The notes beneath the pieces are model-generated. The model saw nothing but the letters and a program-made list of their open reading frames with translations. It was not told the DNA's origin and searched no databases. Both the position numbers and the translations under genes were made by a program. A stretch of DNA of 53,513 bases from RPQK01 sp041946865 (GTDB taxonomy: Bacteria; Acidobacteriota; UBA6911; RPQK01): assembly GCA_041946865.1 (NCBI GenBank), contig JBHGBF010000009.1, positions 1-53,513 on the forward strand, given 5' to 3'. Positions 1 to 8,264 of the stretch are shown piece after piece (positions within the stretch are counted from its first letter, which is position 1; every line of letters starts with the position of its first letter).

Positions 1-150
1 CCGGCCACTATGGGCGCTCGTTTCCACTATCCCGGGTGCGCAAGGGGCATGATGAACTCGTTGGCGGATGACAAGCGCAGCGACGAAACAGACGCACCGC
101 TGTGGCGCTTTCGGAGCCTACCGTACGAAGACCGAGGACTTACCTGCTAG
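1..150 (+). CDS. possible 3' end of an upstream gene (partial)
   Basis: Frame 1 is open from the window edge to a TAG at 148-150, giving about 49 residues ending in RGLTC. I recognise no family, and a run this short in GC-rich DNA can be open by chance. It would end 9 bases before pabB, which fits a close upstream neighbour, but its stop overlaps the -10-like hexamer proposed for pabB. Whether this is coding is unresolved. Confidence 0.2.
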   Translation, partial: PATMGARFHYPGCARGMMNSLADDKRSDETDAPLWRFRSLPYEDRGLTC

Positions 151-153
151 AAT
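148..153 (+). promoter_or_regulatory. -10-like hexamer TAGAAT just before pabB (possible leaderless start)
   Basis: TAGAAT ends 6 bases before the ATG at 160, so transcription would begin at or next to the start codon. No ordinary Shine-Dalgarno is present; only GGCGG directly abuts the ATG. I could not find a convincing -35 box. Inference only. Confidence 0.3.
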
Positions 154-159
154 TGGCGG

Positions 160-1905
160 ATGACACGGGAGACGGGAGGTGATCAGGACGGCGTGCTGAT
201 TTACGACGCGACCGCTCGCCAGTGGCTTCGGTTCGCGCTGCCGATTAAGACGTACACCGCGACCTCGCCAGAGACTGTCCTCTCATGTCTGCGAGAGATC
301 GACCAGCATCTGCTCTCGGTACGCTGCTGGGCAGCCGGATTTCTCTCTTACGAGTCTTCTCCCGCGTTCGACGATGCTTTAAACGTCCGGCCTCCGGGGC
401 CTTTTCCGTGCCTGTGGTTTGGCCTTTACGCCGAGCCTGAGATCGTCTGTCCCGTTTTTGCCTCGAATCAGATATCCCCGATCAATTGGGCCCCCTCCGT
501 CACGCCCGATCAGTACCGGGCCTGCGTCCGGCAAATCAAACTGCATATCGCCGAAGGTGATACCTACCAGGTGAATTACTCGTTTCGGCTGCACGGTTCT
601 TCTTGCGGCGAGCCTTGGAGTCTGTTTTCGCAAATGGTTCCTTCCCACCAGCCTGGTTACGCCGCTTACATCCGTGCGGGTCGTTGGATCATCTGTTCGG
701 CCTCACCGGAGTTGTTTTGGGCGCGGCAGGATGGGCGAATATGGTCACGGCCAATGAAAGGCACCGCTCCCAGGGGGCTCTGGTTCGAGGACGACGTTTC
801 AAAGGCCGAATGGCTTCGGAGCTCCGAAAAGAACCAGGCTGAGAACATCATGATCGTCGACATGGTCCGAAACGACCTGGGACGCATAGCGGTTAAGGGG
901 AGCGTGTCGGCCACTCGTCTTTTCGAAGTGGAACGACACCCTGCCGTCTGGCAGATGACCAGCACGGTCGAAGCCCAGTCAGCCGCTTCATTGACCGAGT
1001 CGTTTCGGGCGCTGTTTCCGCCTGCTTCCATCACAGGGGCGCCCAAAGTGAGGACGGTCGATATTATCGACCGGCTCGAGACGACGCCCAGGCGCATCTA
1101 CACGGGAACCATCGGCTTTGTCTCTCCGGACGGTCGGGCGCAGTTCAATGTGGCGATACGGACCCTGCTCCTCGACACTGAGCGCCAATCGGCCGAATTC
1201 GGAGTCGGAAGCGGGATTGTCTGGGATTCACAAGAAGAGTCGGAGTATGAAGAGTGCCTCATGAAGGCGAAGACTCTGACTCAGGCGGGACCGGAGCTCC
1301 AGCTTTTGGAAACGATGCTCTGGACTCCGGAAGAAGGGTATTTCCTCCTGGAGAGGCATCTCGGGCGCCTTTCTCAAAGCGCCGCGTATTTTGCATACCC
1401 GCTCAACCTGGATGCCGTTCGCAACCGGCTGAAGCATCAGGCGTCCGGTTTCGGTTCAACTCCCCACAAGCTCCGCCTGTTGGTCTCGTCCTCGGGTCAA
1501 ATAGCGCTCGAGAGCCATCCTTTTGAGCCAGCACAAGCCGAAACACGCATCTGTCTTAGCAGATGTCCGGTGGATTCCCGCGACCGGTTTCTCTATCACA
1601 AGACCACGCATCGGACGGTGTACGAGACGGCTCGGCGCGCTTGCCCGGGTTACGAGGACGTGATTCTGTGGAATGAACGAGGGGAAGTCACCGAAACGAC
1701 GGTCGCCAATCTGGTTGTCGAGATGGCTGGGAAGCTTCTTACGCCGCCCGTCTCGTCCGGACTCTTGCCCGGCACTTACCGGGCGCTTTTGCTGGACGAA
1801 GGGAAGATCTTTGAAAAGGTCCTTCGCCTGGAAGACCTGAGGAACTGCTCGGGCATCTACTTGATCAACTCGGTCCGCAAGATGAGGAAAGCAGCGCTGG
1901 ATTGA
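160..1905 (+). CDS. pabB: fused aminodeoxychorismate synthase component I / 4-amino-4-deoxychorismate lyase
   Basis: Cytoplasmic 581-residue fusion for p-aminobenzoate (folate) synthesis. Residues about 1-390 are the chorismate-binding PabB domain: GDTYQVNYS, SPELFW, RPMKGTAPRG, MIVDMVRNDLGRI, ITGAPKV and the C-terminal GSGIVWDS. The Lys in the MKGT motif is the residue that marks aminodeoxychorismate synthases, whereas anthranilate synthases lack it. Residues about 395-581 are a class IV aminotransferase-fold PabC lyase with the PLP lysine in YHKTTHR and the late ETTVANL motif. PabB would make aminodeoxychorismate and the tail would release pyruvate to give PABA. The glutaminase PabA is not visible in the window. 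The ATG at 160 is the first in frame. Citrate synthase follows after a hairpin-bearing gap with no obvious functional link. Confidence 0.93.
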   Translation: MTRETGGDQDGVLIYDATARQWLRFALPIKTYTATSPETVLSCLREIDQHLLSVRCWAAGFLSYESSPAFDDALNVRPPGPFPCLWFGLYAEPEIVCPVFASNQISPINWAPSVTPDQYRACVRQIKLHIAEGDTYQVNYSFRLHGSSCGEPWSLFSQMVPSHQPGYAAYIRAGRWIICSASPELFWARQDGRIWSRPMKGTAPRGLWFEDDVSKAEWLRSSEKNQAENIMIVDMVRNDLGRIAVKGSVSATRLFEVERHPAVWQMTSTVEAQSAASLTESFRALFPPASITGAPKVRTVDIIDRLETTPRRIYTGTIGFVSPDGRAQFNVAIRTLLLDTERQSAEFGVGSGIVWDSQEESEYEECLMKAKTLTQAGPELQLLETMLWTPEEGYFLLERHLGRLSQSAAYFAYPLNLDAVRNRLKHQASGFGSTPHKLRLLVSSSGQIALESHPFEPAQAETRICLSRCPVDSRDRFLYHKTTHRTVYETARRACPGYEDVILWNERGEVTETTVANLVVEMAGKLLTPPVSSGLLPGTYRALLLDEGKIFEKVLRLEDLRNCSGIYLINSVRKMRKAALD

Positions 1906-1916
1906 CGATTCGTGAC

Positions 1917-1970
1917 TGATGATTGATGATTGACCTGTGGGCCCCGTAAATCGAGAATCATCAATCATCA
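1917..1970. repeat. 15-bp perfect inverted repeat built from GATTGAT units
   Basis: Arms 1917-1931 and 1956-1970 are exact reverse complements, with a 24-base loop. Each arm is itself a short tandem of GATGATT units. It lies between the pabB stop and the gltA start, so it could terminate pabB transcription or form a leader hairpin for gltA. There is no T-tract. Confidence 0.6.
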
Positions 1971-2011
1971 ATGATCGCTCATCATTCACCAAGGTGGGAG
2001 AGACTAAGAGG

Positions 2012-3307
2012 ATGGGAGACAGCCTGTCAATCAAAGACAACCGTACCGGGCGCGAATACCAGGTTCCGATTCAATCAGAAACCGTTAAGGCAGTCGACCT
2101 TCGCAAGATCAAGGTCCAACCCGAAGACTTCGGGTTGATGACTTATGATCCGGGGTTCATGAATACGGCGTGCTGCCGCAGCTCCATCACTTTCATAGAC
2201 GGTGACAAGGGCATTCTTCTGCATCGCGGCTATCCGATCGACCAGTTGGCTGAGTACTATTCGTACCTTGAGGTGGGACACCTGATCGTTTGCGGCGAGC
2301 TTCCCAGCGCAGCCGAGGAGAAGAAGTGGCGGGAAGCGATCATGAGCGAAACGAAGCTGCCCGACGCTGCCGTCCAGGTGATCCGAGCCTTTCCGAAGAA
2401 CGAGCACCCGATGGGGATGCTCGTCAGCGCCGTGGCCGCCTTGTCGACATGTTATCCGGAAGCCGAGCGGGTGGACGATCCGGCCAACCGCCGGCGGCAG
2501 ATGATCCGGCTGATTGCCAAGATCCCCACAGTGGCCGCTTATATTTACAGGCATCAGTTGGACTTACCGTTCGTTCCTCCTTCGGACCTGAGCTATGCCG
2601 GGAATTTTCTGAAGATGATGTTTTTCGGGAAGGGCGACTACCAGGTGCATCCGGATTTGGAGAAGGCGCTCGATGTCCTGTTTATTCTCCATGCCGATCA
2701 CGAGCAGAATTGCAGCACCAGCGTGATGCGGTCCATCGGCAGCTCTCGTCCCGACCCCTATCTGGCTGCCGCCGGAGCGGTCGGAGCGCTGGCCGGCCCG
2801 CTGCATGGCGGGGCCAACGAAGCGGTCCTCGAAATGCTCAAGACCATCGGTTCAACGAACCGCATCCCCGAGTATATCGAGAGGGTGAAAAAGGGCGATT
2901 TCCGGCTGATGGGGTTCGGGCACAGGGTCTACAAGAATTACGATCCCAGGGCCAGGATCATCAAGCGCATGGCTGACCAGGTTTTCAGAGTGACGGGAAT
3001 GAATCCGCTCCTCGATATCGCCCTCGAGCTGGAGCAGATCGCCCTTAATGACGACTATTTCAAGAGCCGCAAACTGTATCCGAACGTTGATTTCTACTCC
3101 GGACTTATTTACCAGGCAATCGGTTTCCCCTCCGCCATGTTCCCGGTTCTTTTTGCCATCGGCCGGACGGTTGGGTGGGTGGCTCAATGGGAGGAGCTGA
3201 TAAACGATCCTGAACAGAAAATCGCCAGGCCGCGTCAGATCTATGTGGGGTCACCGCGGCGAGACGTGCCGGCCAAACTGAAGAACGAGACGTCTGAGAA
3301 GGTGTAA
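2012..3307 (+). CDS. gltA: citrate synthase
   Basis: Condenses oxaloacetate and acetyl-CoA to citrate in the TCA cycle; cytoplasmic. The 431-residue protein has the N-terminal beta-rich extension of hexameric bacterial (type II-like) citrate synthases, then the active-site motifs HADHEQNCSTSVMR, GPLHGGANEAV with its catalytic His, MGFGHRVYKNYDPRA with catalytic His and Arg, and FYSGLIYQAIGFP with the catalytic-Asp region. Length is normal. The frame is open further upstream to 1937, but that stretch covers the intergenic hairpin. I place the start at ATG 2012, after AAGGTGGGAG, where the family N-terminus (GDSLSIKDN) begins. 2-Methylcitrate synthase is less likely given the length and N-domain. 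Confidence 0.93.
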   Translation: MGDSLSIKDNRTGREYQVPIQSETVKAVDLRKIKVQPEDFGLMTYDPGFMNTACCRSSITFIDGDKGILLHRGYPIDQLAEYYSYLEVGHLIVCGELPSAAEEKKWREAIMSETKLPDAAVQVIRAFPKNEHPMGMLVSAVAALSTCYPEAERVDDPANRRRQMIRLIAKIPTVAAYIYRHQLDLPFVPPSDLSYAGNFLKMMFFGKGDYQVHPDLEKALDVLFILHADHEQNCSTSVMRSIGSSRPDPYLAAAGAVGALAGPLHGGANEAVLEMLKTIGSTNRIPEYIERVKKGDFRLMGFGHRVYKNYDPRARIIKRMADQVFRVTGMNPLLDIALELEQIALNDDYFKSRKLYPNVDFYSGLIYQAIGFPSAMFPVLFAIGRTVGWVAQWEELINDPEQKIARPRQIYVGSPRRDVPAKLKNETSEKV

Positions 3308-3322
3308 TCGTACGGCCGGCTG

Positions 3323-3383
3323 TCTACTGTCCACGAACCGATATAAAGAGAAGTCTTCTGTTCGTTGGTTCGTGGACAGTAGA
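3323..3383. repeat. 17-bp perfect inverted repeat between gltA and the K+ transporter
   Basis: Arms 3323-3339 and 3367-3383 are exact complements (TCTACTGTCCACGAACC type) with a 27-base loop that can itself pair (AGAAG/CTTCT). The right arm ends two bases before the ATG at 3386, and TAGAAT at 3380-3385 overlaps it. It may act as a gltA terminator, a translational block on ktrB, or be a dispersed repeat. There is no T-tract. Confidence 0.65.
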
Positions 3384-3385
3384 AT

Positions 3386-4798
3386 ATGCTGCTCACCGAG
3401 TTCTTCTGGATTGGCGCCCCCTCGTCACCCATGAACAGCGTCAAAGTCCGTGGATTTGAACTGCCGAGCGAAGCGGTCATCCTGGTCAGTTTCGTTTCAC
3501 TGATCGTTTTCGGGACCCTCGTTCTTTCGCTCCCCGCGTGCCATGCGGGCAGCCCCCTGCCGTTTATCGACACACTCTTTACCGTTACCTCCGCCGCTTG
3601 CGTCACAGGGCTCGTAGTAACGGACACCGGTACCCACTTCACCCGCTTCGGCCAGGTCGTGATTCTGATGCTGATCCAGGTAGGAGGACTGGGCATCATC
3701 ACCCTGTCCTCGTTCTTTGCGATCCTGCTGGGCAAGAAGATGCCCCTGCGCCAGCGCGATATCGTGAGAAGAACCTACTCCTCGCTTGACGCCCGATCCT
3801 TCCTGCAGCTGGTCTGGCGGATCATCCTCTTCACGGTGGCCATAGAAGCCGCAGGGGCTTTCTGCCTGTTCCTGGCCTGGCGACGCCAGTTTCGGGTTGG
3901 TCTCGCGGCGTGGCAGGCGATTTTTCACGCCGTTTCCGCCTTCTGCAACGCCGGGTTTTCGCTCTTTCCCGCCAACCTGATGGCTTACAAGACGGACTGG
4001 GCCGTCAATCTCGTCGTCATTTGTCTGATTTTCACCGGAGGCATCGGTTTCCTGGTCATCTATGACGTCGAGCGGGTTCTCCGTTACCGCGGCCGGTCTC
4101 GTCTGTCGCTGCACAGTAAGCTGGCCTTGCTGACTTCTTTCGTCCTGATAGTCGCGGGCACGCTCATGTTCTTTCTGCTGGAACGGGGAAACGTGCTGGC
4201 GGGCTTGAGCTTGCCCCAGCAGATGCTGGTCTCGTTGTTTCAAGCCGTGGTTCCCCGGACCGCCGGCTTCAATTCAATCGACTACGCGCAAACCACAGCA
4301 TCGACCATGGTTTTTACCATGCTGCTCATGTTCATCGGGGGAAGCCCCGGCTCGACGGCCGGCGGCGTCAAGACCACAACTGTCGCCCTGTTTCTGGCTA
4401 CCGCTTACAGCCGAGGAAAAGGACAGAATTCGACAAACATTCTGAACCGGACCGTCCCCGACAAAAGCGTCAATGAGGCCGGAGCCATCATCCTCGTCGC
4501 CGTAAGCCTCCTGCTTCTGTTCAACTTCACCATGCAGTGGACCGAGACTGGCGTCACGCCTCACGGGGAGGCCGCAGTCAGATTTCTCGACACCAGCTTC
4601 GAGACGGTCTCCGCTTTCGCCACCGTCGGACTTTCAGCCGGGATCACTCCCAAGCTGACCGATTGGGGAAAGCTTCAAATCATATTGCTCATGTTGATAG
4701 GGCGCGTCGGACCGCTTACGATTGCGGTCATGATTGCCAAGACCCAACGTGGAACCACTCAAATCGAATACTACCGGGAAAATGTGATGGTAGGTTGA
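3386..4798 (+). CDS. ktrB: TrkH/KtrB-family potassium uptake transmembrane subunit
   Basis: Integral membrane K+ translocating subunit of a Ktr/Trk system, 470 residues. All four pore loops with their filter glycines are visible: TSAACVTGL, SAFCNAGF, VPRTAGFN and SAFATVGLS, each followed by a hydrophobic return helix. GGSPGSTAGG before the fourth repeat is a typical family motif. The next gene is its cytoplasmic NAD/ATP-binding regulator, one base away, so the two form an operon. The start is uncertain: no Shine-Dalgarno precedes ATG 3386, which directly follows a strong hairpin. ATG 3431 would give a 455-residue protein with an equally normal N-terminus. Confidence 0.9.
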   Translation: MLLTEFFWIGAPSSPMNSVKVRGFELPSEAVILVSFVSLIVFGTLVLSLPACHAGSPLPFIDTLFTVTSAACVTGLVVTDTGTHFTRFGQVVILMLIQVGGLGIITLSSFFAILLGKKMPLRQRDIVRRTYSSLDARSFLQLVWRIILFTVAIEAAGAFCLFLAWRRQFRVGLAAWQAIFHAVSAFCNAGFSLFPANLMAYKTDWAVNLVVICLIFTGGIGFLVIYDVERVLRYRGRSRLSLHSKLALLTSFVLIVAGTLMFFLLERGNVLAGLSLPQQMLVSLFQAVVPRTAGFNSIDYAQTTASTMVFTMLLMFIGGSPGSTAGGVKTTTVALFLATAYSRGKGQNSTNILNRTVPDKSVNEAGAIILVAVSLLLLFNFTMQWTETGVTPHGEAAVRFLDTSFETVSAFATVGLSAGITPKLTDWGKLQIILLMLIGRVGPLTIAVMIAKTQRGTTQIEYYRENVMVG

Positions 4799-4799
4799 T

Positions 4800-5459
4800 A
4801 TGCGGCAAATCCTTTTCGTAGGGCTGGGGAGTTTCGGTTTCCATTGCGCGCGAAAGCTGGAAGGCCTGGCGGACGTGACCGCGATTGACGTCGACCGGGA
4901 GGCAATCCAGCGGATCGGGCCGTACGTCACAAGGGCCGTCGTCGGCGACGGGACCAATCGAGAAGTGCTCGAGGAGCTCGGTGTCGAATCCATGGACGCG
5001 GCAGTGGTGAGCCTCGGGGATCGGATGGATGCGAGCATCCTCGCCACTCTGCACCTGAAGGCGCTCCATGTCCGCGAAATCTTCGTAAAGGCGATTTCAG
5101 ACGAGCATGCCAAGGTGCTTCAGATCCTGGGTGCTTCCCGAGTGATCTATCCGGAGCGCGACAGCGCCGAAAACCTCGCAATGAGTATCGTCCAACCGAC
5201 CATCCTCGACTATCTGCGCCTTCACGGTGACATCAGCCTCCTGGAGCTCCTGGCCCCGGACGAGTTTATCGGAAAGAACCTCATGCAGCTAAGGCTCCGG
5301 GAACGCTACGGCATAACCGTTATCGCCATCTTTGGACCGGGGAGAAGGTCAGTCAGCCCAAAACCCGATTGTGTGATCCAGAAAGACGACAGGCTGATGG
5401 TGATCGGCGAAAACGAGAACCTGATGACCTTCCAGGCAAGCCTCGAGCGCGTGGTATAA
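4800..5459 (+). CDS. ktrA: KtrA/TrkA-type RCK potassium uptake regulator
   Basis: Cytoplasmic gating subunit for the preceding membrane protein. The N-terminal RCK Rossmann domain shows the nucleotide-binding loop GLGSFG at residues 8-13 and an acidic end of beta-2 (AIDVD). A C-terminal RCK_C domain (from about residue 135) ends with the typical DRLMVIGENENL. One RCK unit in 219 residues matches KtrA rather than the doubled TrkA. The start is one base past the ktrB stop, consistent with translational coupling. The gene runs convergently into the - strand gene at 5509, and a weak GC-rich dyad lies in the 49-base gap. Confidence 0.9.
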   Translation: MRQILFVGLGSFGFHCARKLEGLADVTAIDVDREAIQRIGPYVTRAVVGDGTNREVLEELGVESMDAAVVSLGDRMDASILATLHLKALHVREIFVKAISDEHAKVLQILGASRVIYPERDSAENLAMSIVQPTILDYLRLHGDISLLELLAPDEFIGKNLMQLRLRERYGITVIAIFGPGRRSVSPKPDCVIQKDDRLMVIGENENLMTFQASLERVV

Positions 5460-5508
5460 AGCCTAAAGCTGAGCGCTCGCAGACATCCGGCCTGCGCGCT
5501 CCCTGGGC

Positions 5509-7203
5509 CTACTCCACATGAAACCCGCCCTCCTTCATCTCCAATACCAGCCGCTGGCCGTTGCGTGGGTGGATCCACTCGACCTCGCCGCTCGCCAGGG
5601 CCCAAAACACGGTTCTCTTGCCAACGGCGATGAAGCAGGCGGCCGGACGCTGCAGGCCCCTCCCGGAGGTCAGGAGGTGCGAGAGCGGGAAGGCGACATC
5701 GCGGTGAATGAGATTTGAGTTGACAAAGAACCGGCGAGGGGCGCTCAAAGAAACGGTGATCAGCGCGTTTCGAGAAGCATCCGACATCAAGACTTGCTGC
5801 GGGTCAACGGCCAGCTGCAGGTACCCGGCGGGCACATGGCCGTTGTAAAGGTCCGGCCCTTTGTAGCTCATCTGGCGTCCCTTGTACACCCCGACCGGCG
5901 GGATAATTCCTTTCACCCAGCTGGCTGACCGAAAACCGAGGAAACGGCCGAGCTCGTCCAGGAGGGGTTTCAGGGGCTCAGAACCGAGCTGCACGAAAAC
6001 CGGGACGTCCCGATCGCGCTGCCTGAGGACCGCCTCGCACTTGCTCCATGGCTCGCGGGCGTCACCCGCCAGGTACACATAGTAAGCATGAGCATCGGGC
6101 AAGACCCGGTCCGTCATCCTGACCCGGAAACCGGCTGCTCCGAAGGCGAGCGAAAGGGGTTCGAGGTTGGCGGCCAGCTGCAGCCAGGCCACCTGGCCGG
6201 CATCGAGCGTGGCTCGAGGGGACCCCAGAACCACCAGGTTAAGAAGCGGGGCCGAGGCGTCGTGCTGCTCGGTTAAATCCTCAGCCCGGCTGAAAAGCCC
6301 GGGTGTCAGGCGCGTCAACGTTTCGCGGGAGGCCTCGAGGGTAAAAGCCAAGGGCGCCGTCTGAAGAGCACGAAAGAGCACGCCACCTTCCAGAAAAAGC
6401 CGGCCTTGGTGAAGATCGCTCACCTCCACCGCGGCCGTCGGCGACAACATGAGCGGAAGAGAACCGTTTGTAACGGCCGCCTCGACCCCCCGGGCAAGCA
6501 CGCGGTCAACATCACGGGCGGACAGGACCAAGGCCTCAGGAAATACATCGATTGGCGTGGTTTTGTGGGAGCCCGTCGTCAGGTTGACGACTTCGTCGGC
6601 CGTGACCCGGTGCACGTAGGTGAATCCCAGCCGGCGGCTCAGGTCGAGCACAGGCTGAAACCACAGGGCCGGAAACTCTTCTTCGCTGACAGAGGCCAGG
6701 CTGTACGTGCCGCGCAAGCCTTGAAAAAGCGGCTCCAGTCCGCCGATCGGCGTTTTCCTGACCGCTTCCAGACCGTATTCCTGTTCGTAGAGCCCGCGGG
6801 CGTGGATCCCCAGTTCGGAAAGATTCAGCCCGACCTTCATGTCTCGCTTGCCGGCTTCTGTTCGAAGCTGGGCGAGAACGTCGGCCAGGACGACCCAGCC
6901 GGCGCTTTCGAGCACCGGCGAATGAAAGTAGATACCCTTGAGCTCGGGCTGAACGCCATCCAGGATGACTTCCGAGATGCCGTGCCTTCGACAAAGCTCA
7001 AGGAAACTGACCAGCTGATTGCCAAAATCCGCCGCCTTCAACTTGTCGACAACCTCTGCCGGGGAAACGCGACCTCGCTCCAGGTCGCTGTATTCAAGGC
7101 CTGCCAGGACGGCCGGGTGAACCCGCACCGCCCACCGAGGAGATCCGGCGAACAGGGCAAGCGGAAAAAAGAGGAGGAGAATAGCTCTTGCTTTCATGAC
7201 CAT
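5509..7203 (-). CDS. secreted protein of unknown function, possibly TIM-barrel glycosidase-like
   Basis: 564 residues with a clear signal peptide (ARAILLLFFPLALFAGS). The mature part has repeated beta/alpha-looking segments such as ISEVILDGVQ, MKVGLNLSELGIHARGLYEQEYG and LGFTYVHRVTADEVVN, which suggest a barrel of the kind seen in uncharacterised glycoside-hydrolase-like proteins. I do not recognise a specific family or a catalytic pair. Its start lies 73 bases downstream of another unknown gene (7277-7996) on the same strand, so they may be cotranscribed. No Shine-Dalgarno is evident before ATG 7203 or the in-frame ATG 7197. Confidence 0.7.
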   Translation of the reverse strand: MVMKARAILLLFFPLALFAGSPRWAVRVHPAVLAGLEYSDLERGRVSPAEVVDKLKAADFGNQLVSFLELCRRHGISEVILDGVQPELKGIYFHSPVLESAGWVVLADVLAQLRTEAGKRDMKVGLNLSELGIHARGLYEQEYGLEAVRKTPIGGLEPLFQGLRGTYSLASVSEEEFPALWFQPVLDLSRRLGFTYVHRVTADEVVNLTTGSHKTTPIDVFPEALVLSARDVDRVLARGVEAAVTNGSLPLMLSPTAAVEVSDLHQGRLFLEGGVLFRALQTAPLAFTLEASRETLTRLTPGLFSRAEDLTEQHDASAPLLNLVVLGSPRATLDAGQVAWLQLAANLEPLSLAFGAAGFRVRMTDRVLPDAHAYYVYLAGDAREPWSKCEAVLRQRDRDVPVFVQLGSEPLKPLLDELGRFLGFRSASWVKGIIPPVGVYKGRQMSYKGPDLYNGHVPAGYLQLAVDPQQVLMSDASRNALITVSLSAPRRFFVNSNLIHRDVAFPLSHLLTSGRGLQRPAACFIAVGKRTVFWALASGEVEWIHPRNGQRLVLEMKEGGFHVE

Positions 7204-7276
7204 CAGCAGGTGCGCTCGTGTACGCGTCTGGACGACTCTCGGCTGTCCATGCCGTCCATTTCGCCCGCTTCGTCCA

Positions 7277-7996
7277 TCACCTGTGCGCCACCCGGCGCTT
7301 ATCCCGTGCGACCAGCCGGATCTGCATGCATTGGTTCATCACCGGCGTCACTTCATCGAAGATGGCCAGCATCGACTCGACGAGGTCCTGGCCCGTAGAG
7401 GCCCGGACTTCCTCTGCCGTCATCGCGTAAAACACCTGAAACCCGCCCCAACGGTCCGGCGGCATCGAGTCAAACACGCCGATCAACTGCGACGACGAGG
7501 GAAAGTCGTTCTGCGAGTAACGGGCCGGTTGTTCCCAGCTTCCCACCTGGATTTCAAAGTCTTCCCCGGCCAGTCGCCGCAATTCCTTGAGCATCGGGCC
7601 CTCGGCCTTCAACCCCGCGACCAGCCGGTTCCAGTCCCAGTCGTCGCACAGCTGGCAGCCCGGATATTGCTCGGACTTGAGAAAGCCCCGTTCAACCTGG
7701 AGCCCGGCCTTGAACCGCGCTTCTTCCCGGTCGACCATGATGAAGTATTTGGCGCACCCGAAATTGACTTGCGAGGAAACGGGTTTCGCCAGCCGGTTCA
7801 CTTTCGGGAGAAAGCAGATCCATTGCCAGTAGACTCCGCGCCCCCAACGATCTGTGACGAAAGTCTGGCCGTGCCGCTCCTCGAGGCTCAGCTTTAGGAT
7901 CTGCGTAATGCGTTCGTGCGGCTCCAGATGTCCGACACGAATGCCGCGCTGAAAATCCAGGAATTCAGGTCGAAACCCATCCAGTCGTAGTCTCAT
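7277..7996 (-). CDS. conserved-looking hypothetical protein
   Basis: 239 residues, cytoplasmic by appearance (no signal peptide or membrane span). I recognise no family. It is Trp- and Cys-containing (YWQWICFLP, YPGCQLCDDWDWNR) and ends in a basic tail. The CxxC-like CQLC pair could bind metal, but nothing else supports that. The ATG at 7996 follows GGGGGCGGAG and is preferred over an in-frame TTG at 8008. Codon use and the good ribosome site make it likely to be real. Confidence 0.65.
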   Translation of the reverse strand: MRLRLDGFRPEFLDFQRGIRVGHLEPHERITQILKLSLEERHGQTFVTDRWGRGVYWQWICFLPKVNRLAKPVSSQVNFGCAKYFIMVDREEARFKAGLQVERGFLKSEQYPGCQLCDDWDWNRLVAGLKAEGPMLKELRRLAGEDFEIQVGSWEQPARYSQNDFPSSSQLIGVFDSMPPDRWGGFQVFYAMTAEEVRASTGQDLVESMLAIFDEVTPVMNQCMQIRLVARDKRRVAHR

Positions 7997-8041
7997 CTCC
8001 GCCCCCAAGAGACATTGGCCCAGGGTAATGCCTCAGTCTTG

Positions 8042-8113
8042 TTTGTAGTGCCGCCTTTAGGCGGGTTTTTTCGAACCGCAGTTGACCATTGAGAGCGGTT
8101 ACGGTTCGAAAAA
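8042..8113. repeat. GTAGT-CCGCC palindromic repeat, copy 1, with adjoining 12-bp inverted repeat
   Basis: The core TTTGTAGTGCCGCCTTTAGG (8042-8061) contains a CCGCC-TTTA-GGCGG hairpin followed by T6. A second perfect 12-bp inverted repeat (8067-8078 and 8102-8113, TTTTTCGAACCG type) starts at once. Related cores lie at 20513 and 49907. It sits in the 268-base gap between two - strand genes, which otherwise shows only GC-rich sequence and no convincing gene. Confidence 0.6.
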
Positions 8114-8264
8114 TGAATCGAGGCCCAGCCCCAGAATCGGCGCTGCGTGCCCCCGGGGAGGAACCTGAGGCATTTAAGCATCGAGCCGGTCGGCTCGAAT
8201 TACCGCCAGGCTGCGCCGAAGGAGCGCGCAATCGCGCGAGACTGATTTCGGCTTGAGCGAAAGC

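Noticed and set aside
2012..3307. 2-methylcitrate synthase
   Set aside because: The length and the N-terminal beta domain fit TCA citrate synthase, and no propionate-pathway genes are near.
6406..7398. 330-codon + strand frame antisense to the 564-residue secreted protein
   Set aside because: The - strand frame has a signal peptide and coding-like composition. This one is Arg/Gly-rich and crosses the gene boundary.
7965..8231. Short - strand frames through the 8.0-8.2 kb gap
   Set aside because: They run through the palindromic repeat and give low-complexity Pro/Arg/Gly protein, so they are more likely repeat-derived than genes.
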